Origin: JAXDLH01 sp034666705
Lineage (GTDB): Bacteria; Chloroflexota; UBA6077; SHYK01
Length of the DNA: 10,357 nt
NCBI GenBank assembly: GCA_034666705.1
Contig: JAXDLH010000158.1
Location: forward strand, 1 to 10,357
Direction: 5' to 3'
How positions within the stretch are numbered: position 1 is the first letter of the stretch; each line of letters starts with the position of its first letter. A program made the position numbers and the translations under genes. Of the stretch, positions 7,061-10,357 are shown one piece after another. The notes under the pieces are model-generated. The model did not search any database. It was not told the DNA's origin and was given only the letters and a program-made list of their open reading frames with translations.

Positions 7061-7102
7061 AACGCCAGGCGGGGCGACGAGCGCCGCAGCGAGAGGTACG
7101 TC

Positions 7103-8368
7103 ATGCTTTCGAAAGAGGACAACGAGTTTCTCTGTCGCGTCGGGCCGGGGACACCCGCGGGCGAGATGTTCCGCCGCTTCTGGCTGCCAGCGCTGCTCAG
7201 CACTGAGCTGCCCGCTCGCGATTGCCCCCCCGTGCGTCTGCGCATCCTCGGCGAAGATCTGATCGCGTTTCGTGACAGTACCGGCCGGGTCGGCGTCGTG
7301 GCGGCGCACTGTCCCCACCGGGGAGCCTCGCTCTTCTTCGGCAGGAACGAGGAGGAGGGGCTGCGCTGCGTGTACCACGGCTGGAAGTTCGATACGACTG
7401 GCCAATGCGTCGACATGCCCAACGAGCCGGCCGAGTCCAATTTCAAGAGCAAAATCATGACGACGGCCTATTCGACGCGAGAGGCGGGCGGCGCGATTTT
7501 CGTTTATATGGGCCCGCCTGCGCTCGAGCCAGAGATGCCGGACCTGGAGTGGCTGCGGGTCCCGGCTGGCCACAGCACGGTCTGGAAGTGGTACCAGGAG
7601 ACGAACTACCTTCAGGGGTACGAAGGCGACATCGACAGCTCGCACTCGTCATTCCTGCACACGTACCTGGATCCCAGCAAGTCGCCGAACGAGACGACGA
7701 TCCGCCCGGAGCTGAAAGCGAAGGACAAGGCGCCGAAGCTGGTGGTCGGCAACACGGAGTATGGCCTCCGCTATGGCGCCCGGCGAACGATTGGGAACGA
7801 TACGTACAACTGGCGTGTGACCCAGGCGATGCTGCCAACGTGGAGCTTGATTCCGTTTCTCAAGTTCCCTGCGGGCGGCCGGGCGTGGATTCCCGTCGAT
7901 GACGAGCGCACGATGACCTTCTACTTCTCCTACCATCCGGAGCGGCCCATGACTGATGCAGACATCGCCGTCCGGCTCGAGGGTCGCGCGTTCCCACCCG
8001 AGGTCATTCCGGGCACGTTCACGCCGAAGCGCAACGCGAGCAATGACTATCTCATTGATCGTGAGCTGCAGCGCACCCTGACCTATACCGGCATCTGGGG
8101 CGTGAACGACCAGGACCGCGCGGTGCAGGAGGGCATGGGGCCGATCTACGACCGTCGCCGCGAGCACCTTGGCACCGCGGACCTGGCGATTATCACGGCC
8201 CGCCGGCGCCTCCTCGGGGTGGCGCGCGAGCTGCAGCAGGGCATCGAGCCGTACGCCGCGCACCACGGCGAGGTCTACCGCATCCGGGCGATGGACGTAA
8301 ACACGCAGCTCGACGAGTTCAATGCCGTCGTCGAGACCCACGAGACTGGGCTGTTGGCACCGGCCTGA
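7103..8368 (+). CDS. Rieske non-heme iron oxygenase, phthalate-dioxygenase-type large subunit (third copy)
   Basis: This 421-aa protein is a third full-length oxygenase of the phthalate-dioxygenase group. It opens with MLSKEDNEFLCRVGPGTPAG. Rieske ligands are C70-x-H72 and C89-x2-H92 with a 16-residue spacer. The catalytic iron region has N168/Q171 (TNYLQGYEGDID), bridging D178, H181, H186 and likely D338 in NDQDRAVQEGMGP. The ATG at 7103 is chosen because GAGAGG lies 6 nt upstream and because it aligns with the starts of the two other copies; an in-frame ATG at 6980 would add 41 residues that resemble nothing in the family and would overlap the promoter. The C-terminal part is about 19 residues longer than in the other copies. 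The DinB-like gene follows after 48 bp on the same strand. As for its relatives, the reductase partner is missing and the substrate is unknown. Confidence 0.95.
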   Translation: MLSKEDNEFLCRVGPGTPAGEMFRRFWLPALLSTELPARDCPPVRLRILGEDLIAFRDSTGRVGVVAAHCPHRGASLFFGRNEEEGLRCVYHGWKFDTTGQCVDMPNEPAESNFKSKIMTTAYSTREAGGAIFVYMGPPALEPEMPDLEWLRVPAGHSTVWKWYQETNYLQGYEGDIDSSHSSFLHTYLDPSKSPNETTIRPELKAKDKAPKLVVGNTEYGLRYGARRTIGNDTYNWRVTQAMLPTWSLIPFLKFPAGGRAWIPVDDERTMTFYFSYHPERPMTDADIAVRLEGRAFPPEVIPGTFTPKRNASNDYLIDRELQRTLTYTGIWGVNDQDRAVQEGMGPIYDRRREHLGTADLAIITARRRLLGVARELQQGIEPYAAHHGEVYRIRAMDVNTQLDEFNAVVETHETGLLAPA

Positions 8369-8416
8369 ACGAACGCGCCGGCCGGATGGGACGAAGAGCC
8401 TGAACTGGATGAAGAG

Positions 8417-8866
8417 ATGGATATTACGCCGATCCTGCAACGTGAGAACGACCGCATCAAAGACTATCTCGTGCGTGCCTGTTCCGACCTGACTGACGAG
8501 CAGGTGAATTACGACCACGAGGCGATCGACGAGCGGGGCATCAACGGCATGGTCGTACACATGTGGGATGCGCTCGAGACCCGCGCGCGAGCAGTCGCCG
8601 GCCTCGAAGCGCAAAACCTCAACCATGAGCGCCCCGCCACGCTCAGGGAGCTCCTCGCCTTCGTCGACGAAGCGCATCGGCGCACGGCCGAGGTTATCGC
8701 CGGCATCACGGAGGAGCAGTTGCAGCGTACCGTACCGATTCCGCCCGGTCGTCAGATGAGCGGGATCGAGGCCATGATGCAGGGCTACGCCCACTGCTGC
8801 CGCCACGTCGGCAATCTACTCGACGCTCGGCACCTCGGCGGCTTCGAGACCCATGCCCTCGGGTAG
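8417..8866 (+). CDS. DinB-superfamily protein (metal-binding four-helix bundle)
   Basis: This 149-aa protein is helix-rich throughout and shows the three histidines expected for the metal site of the DinB/YfiT superfamily: H48 (VVHMWD) and the H126-x3-H130 pair (YAHCCRHVGN). The superfamily includes thiol-dependent enzymes (mycothiol-dependent maleylpyruvate isomerase, bacillithiol transferases) and many proteins of unknown role, so a thiol-dependent isomerase or transferase acting on a product of the oxygenase upstream is plausible but not shown. It starts 48 nt after the third Rieske gene and probably shares its transcript. The Shine-Dalgarno is poor (a GGA about 7 nt upstream in ggatgaagag), consistent with low or coupled translation. 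A nearby ATG at 8409 is out of frame. Confidence 0.78.
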   Translation: MDITPILQRENDRIKDYLVRACSDLTDEQVNYDHEAIDERGINGMVVHMWDALETRARAVAGLEAQNLNHERPATLRELLAFVDEAHRRTAEVIAGITEEQLQRTVPIPPGRQMSGIEAMMQGYAHCCRHVGNLLDARHLGGFETHALG

Positions 8867-8929
8867 AGTCGCCAAGTCGAACATGCTCGGCCCACGCCCG
8901 TCGAAGCGCATAACCTGATCCCATCGTGT

Positions 8930-8958
8930 TTGACTTTCCCCATCGCTGCTGATACGTT
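8930..8958 (+). promoter_or_regulatory. Sigma70-like promoter of the Gfo/Idh gene
   Basis: TTGACT (8930-8935) and TACGTT (8953-8958) are 17 bp apart, with TGA in the extended -10 position as in the 3392-3420 promoter. Predicted start near 8965 leaves a leader of about 74 nt before the ATG at 9039. The gene is thus separately transcribed from the Rieske/DinB pair. Confidence 0.72.
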
Positions 8959-8970
8959 CGGCCGAGGGGC

Positions 8971-8995
8971 AGGGAGCGCTGCTGCAAGCGTCCCT
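8971..8995 (+). other. Possible leader hairpin in the Gfo/Idh transcript
   Basis: AGGGAGCGCT (8971-8980) can pair with AGCGTCCCT (8987-8995) as nine base pairs with one bulged G around a GCTGCA loop. It lies between the predicted transcription start and the Shine-Dalgarno (9024-9033). It may stabilise the mRNA or have no role; no known riboswitch is recognised. Confidence 0.35.
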
Positions 8996-9038
8996 CGTGG
9001 AGGAACACCTGCGCGAGCTGAGAGGGAGGAAGGACATC

Positions 9039-10307
9039 ATGGCAGAGACGACGGCCCAGGCTACCGCGATGCGGCCAGGCGGGGCGCGCGTGCTGAAGGT
9101 TGGCATCATCGGCATCGGCGTCGGCTCGACCGAGGTCATGCCGGCGATGGAAGCGATGGACGAGATCGAGGTCGTGGCCGGCTGCGATGTCGTGCCTGAG
9201 ACGCTGCAGAAGTTCGGGCAGCGCTTCCCCGGCGCGAAGCTCTATGACGACATCGAGAAGATGTGCGCGGACCCGGACGTCGAGGCGGTCTGGATCTCGA
9301 GCCCCAACCGTTTCCACGCGCCCCACACGATTACGGCTGCCCAGCACGGCAAGCACGTCGTGGTCGAGAAGCCGATGGCGATCAGCATCGCGCAGGCGGA
9401 ATCGATGTGCGCCGCGGCGGACACGCATGGCGTGAAGCTCCTCGCGGGCCACACTCGCAGCTTCACCCTGCCGCTGCGCGCGATGCGCAAAGTCGTCACG
9501 TCCGGCCGCATCGGCAAGCTGTGCGCGATTCACATCTGGTCGTACTCAGACTGGATGCTCCGCCCGCGCACCCCCGACGAGCTGGATCTTGCGCAGGGTG
9601 GCGGCGTGCCGTACCGGCAGGGTCCGCACCAGATCGATACCGTGCGCGTGATCGGCGGCGGCATGCTCAAGAGTGTGCGCGGCATGACGGGCCAATGGAT
9701 GCCGGAGCGACCCATCCCGGGGTACTACACGGCGTACCTGGAGTTCGAAGACGGCACTCCCTCGACCATCATGCACAACGGCTACGGCTACTTCATCGGT
9801 GCCGAGTTCGTGCCGTGGGGCCGGGCGCAGATGCACTATTCGCCCGAGGAGAAAGGCAATATGCGCCGGCAGATGCGGGCTGGCTCACGCCCGGAGGCGG
9901 AGCAGAAGCAGGCGATGCGCATCGGCGGATCCGACCAGCGCCAGGCGACCGAGCCCGGTACGCGGCGGCCGTGGGTGCCCGAAGACATGGGATTCATCGT
10001 CGTCTCGTGCGAGCGCGGCGACATCCGCCATTCGCAGTACGGTATCTACATCTATGATGACGATGGCATCCACGACGTGGACGTGGAGCTGGAAGCGGGC
10101 GGCGTCGGCCGGCGCGCGGAGCTCGAGGAGCTGTACAACGCTGTCGTATTGGATAAGCCGGTCTATCACGACGGGCGCTGGGGGATGGCGACCCTCGAGG
10201 TGTCGCTCGCGATCATGCAATCGGCGAAGGAGCACCGCGAGATCCAGCTCACGCACCAGGTGCCTGTCTCGCCCGACTACGATGCGGACCTGAAGCTCAC
10301 GTTCTGA
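9039..10307 (+). CDS. Gfo/Idh/MocA oxidoreductase, phthalate cis-dihydrodiol dehydrogenase-like
   Basis: This 422-aa NAD(P)-dependent dehydrogenase has an N-terminal Rossmann fold with the glycine-rich loop VGIIGIGVGS (21-30). D50 closes the second strand (GCD), which favours NAD over NADP. The EKP motif (110-112) supplies the conserved lysine K111. The catalytic GGGVPYRQGPHQID stretch (187-200) carries H197, but R193 stands where many family members have aspartate. A polar insert (about 263-316) makes it longer than sugar-oxidising relatives. The RQGPHQ form and length resemble phthalate 4,5-cis-dihydrodiol dehydrogenase (Pht4-type) proteins, as I recall them, fitting the Rieske neighbours: it could oxidise a cis-dihydrodiol back to an aromatic catechol-like product. 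The start at 9039 follows GGGAGGAAGG; an in-frame ATG at 8997 lacks a good ribosome site. A sugar or cyclitol dehydrogenase remains possible. Confidence 0.9.
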   Translation: MAETTAQATAMRPGGARVLKVGIIGIGVGSTEVMPAMEAMDEIEVVAGCDVVPETLQKFGQRFPGAKLYDDIEKMCADPDVEAVWISSPNRFHAPHTITAAQHGKHVVVEKPMAISIAQAESMCAAADTHGVKLLAGHTRSFTLPLRAMRKVVTSGRIGKLCAIHIWSYSDWMLRPRTPDELDLAQGGGVPYRQGPHQIDTVRVIGGGMLKSVRGMTGQWMPERPIPGYYTAYLEFEDGTPSTIMHNGYGYFIGAEFVPWGRAQMHYSPEEKGNMRRQMRAGSRPEAEQKQAMRIGGSDQRQATEPGTRRPWVPEDMGFIVVSCERGDIRHSQYGIYIYDDDGIHDVDVELEAGGVGRRAELEELYNAVVLDKPVYHDGRWGMATLEVSLAIMQSAKEHREIQLTHQVPVSPDYDADLKLTF

Positions 10308-10315
10308 TCGGAACA

Positions 10316-10357
10316 CTGGCGGCCCACAGTCAGGCGCGCCAGACAGTGGGCCGCCGG
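10316..10357 (+). terminator. Large inverted repeat after the Gfo/Idh gene, probable transcription terminator
   Basis: GGCGGCCCAC (10318-10327) pairs perfectly with GTGGGCCGCC (10346-10355). The pairing continues inward through GTC/GAC and the palindrome GGCGCGCC with two A-A mismatches, so the whole segment can fold into one long GC-rich hairpin starting 9 nt after the stop codon. A T-run would lie beyond the window edge, so intrinsic termination cannot be confirmed. Confidence 0.65.

Larger units (their letters stand above)
6862..7102. promoter_or_regulatory. Divergent intergenic control region (M24 operon / third Rieske gene)
   Basis: This 241-bp region lies between the M24 gene and the third oxygenase gene. 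It holds a candidate promoter for each direction and a set of direct repeats (each annotated separately), and no credible ORF. Opposed promoters in one short region suggest joint control of the M24 operon and the oxygenase/DinB operon, but no regulator gene is present in the window. Confidence 0.55.

Noticed and set aside
6980..7102. N-terminal extension of the third Rieske protein to ATG 6980
   Set aside because: It would add 41 residues not seen in the two paralogues, overlaps the candidate promoter, and has no good ribosome site; ATG 7103 has GAGAGG at 6-nt spacing.
6862..7458. N-terminal extension of the M24 protein to position 7458
   Set aside because: The extension runs antisense through the divergent promoters and the start of the third Rieske gene, while ATG 6861 has a Shine-Dalgarno and matches the usual M24 N-terminus.
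1..10357. Mobile elements, integrase sites, tRNA genes, CRISPR arrays or toxin-antitoxin genes
   Set aside because: I looked for transposase-like proteins, terminal repeats, regular short repeats, tRNA-like cloverleaf ends and small paired ORFs and saw none I could support.

Overview
The window is a GC-rich (well over 60% by eye), densely packed bacterial catabolic region. It encodes four Rieske-type oxygenase large subunits (one cut by the left edge), two solute-binding-type proteins of different families, an M24 metallohydrolase-fold protein, a DinB-superfamily protein and a Gfo/Idh/MocA dehydrogenase. There are no RNA genes, transposases, CRISPR arrays or phage genes. The gene mix, the high GC and sigma70-like promoters with a -10 of the form TACGYT would suit an environmental bacterium such as a Chloroflexota lineage or another GC-rich soil or marine lineage. 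The taxonomic placement is inference only.

Layout. (1) Positions 1-1397, leftward: a phthalate-dioxygenase-type Rieske oxygenase (1397->189), followed 32 nt later by the start of a second, different-class Rieske large subunit (156-> off the left edge). (2) 1398-1637: a divergent control region. (3) 1638-3368, rightward: a lipoprotein ABC-transporter substrate-binding protein (family 5). (4) 3451-4662, rightward: a second phthalate-dioxygenase-type oxygenase with its own promoter. (5) 4716-6861, leftward: an M24-fold enzyme followed by a TAXI-family binding protein that lacks any signal peptide. (6) 6862-7102: a second divergent control region with direct repeats. (7) 7103-8866, rightward: a third phthalate-dioxygenase-type oxygenase and a DinB-like protein. 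(8) 9039-10307, rightward: a Gfo/Idh/MocA oxidoreductase of the phthalate cis-dihydrodiol dehydrogenase type, behind its own promoter, followed by a large inverted repeat that looks like a terminator.

How it may work together (inference): the binding lipoprotein captures an oxidised or aromatic organic compound or a small peptide-like conjugate. Rieske oxygenases hydroxylate or demethylate aromatic or related rings. The Gfo/Idh enzyme can rearomatise a cis-dihydrodiol, and the M24 enzyme, the signal-less binding-fold protein and the DinB protein could handle C-N or C-C cleavage, decarboxylation or thiol-dependent steps. No oxygenase reductase, ferredoxin, beta subunit, ring-cleavage dioxygenase, transporter permease or regulator lies in the window, so the pathway is incomplete here and the substrate cannot be read from the sequence.
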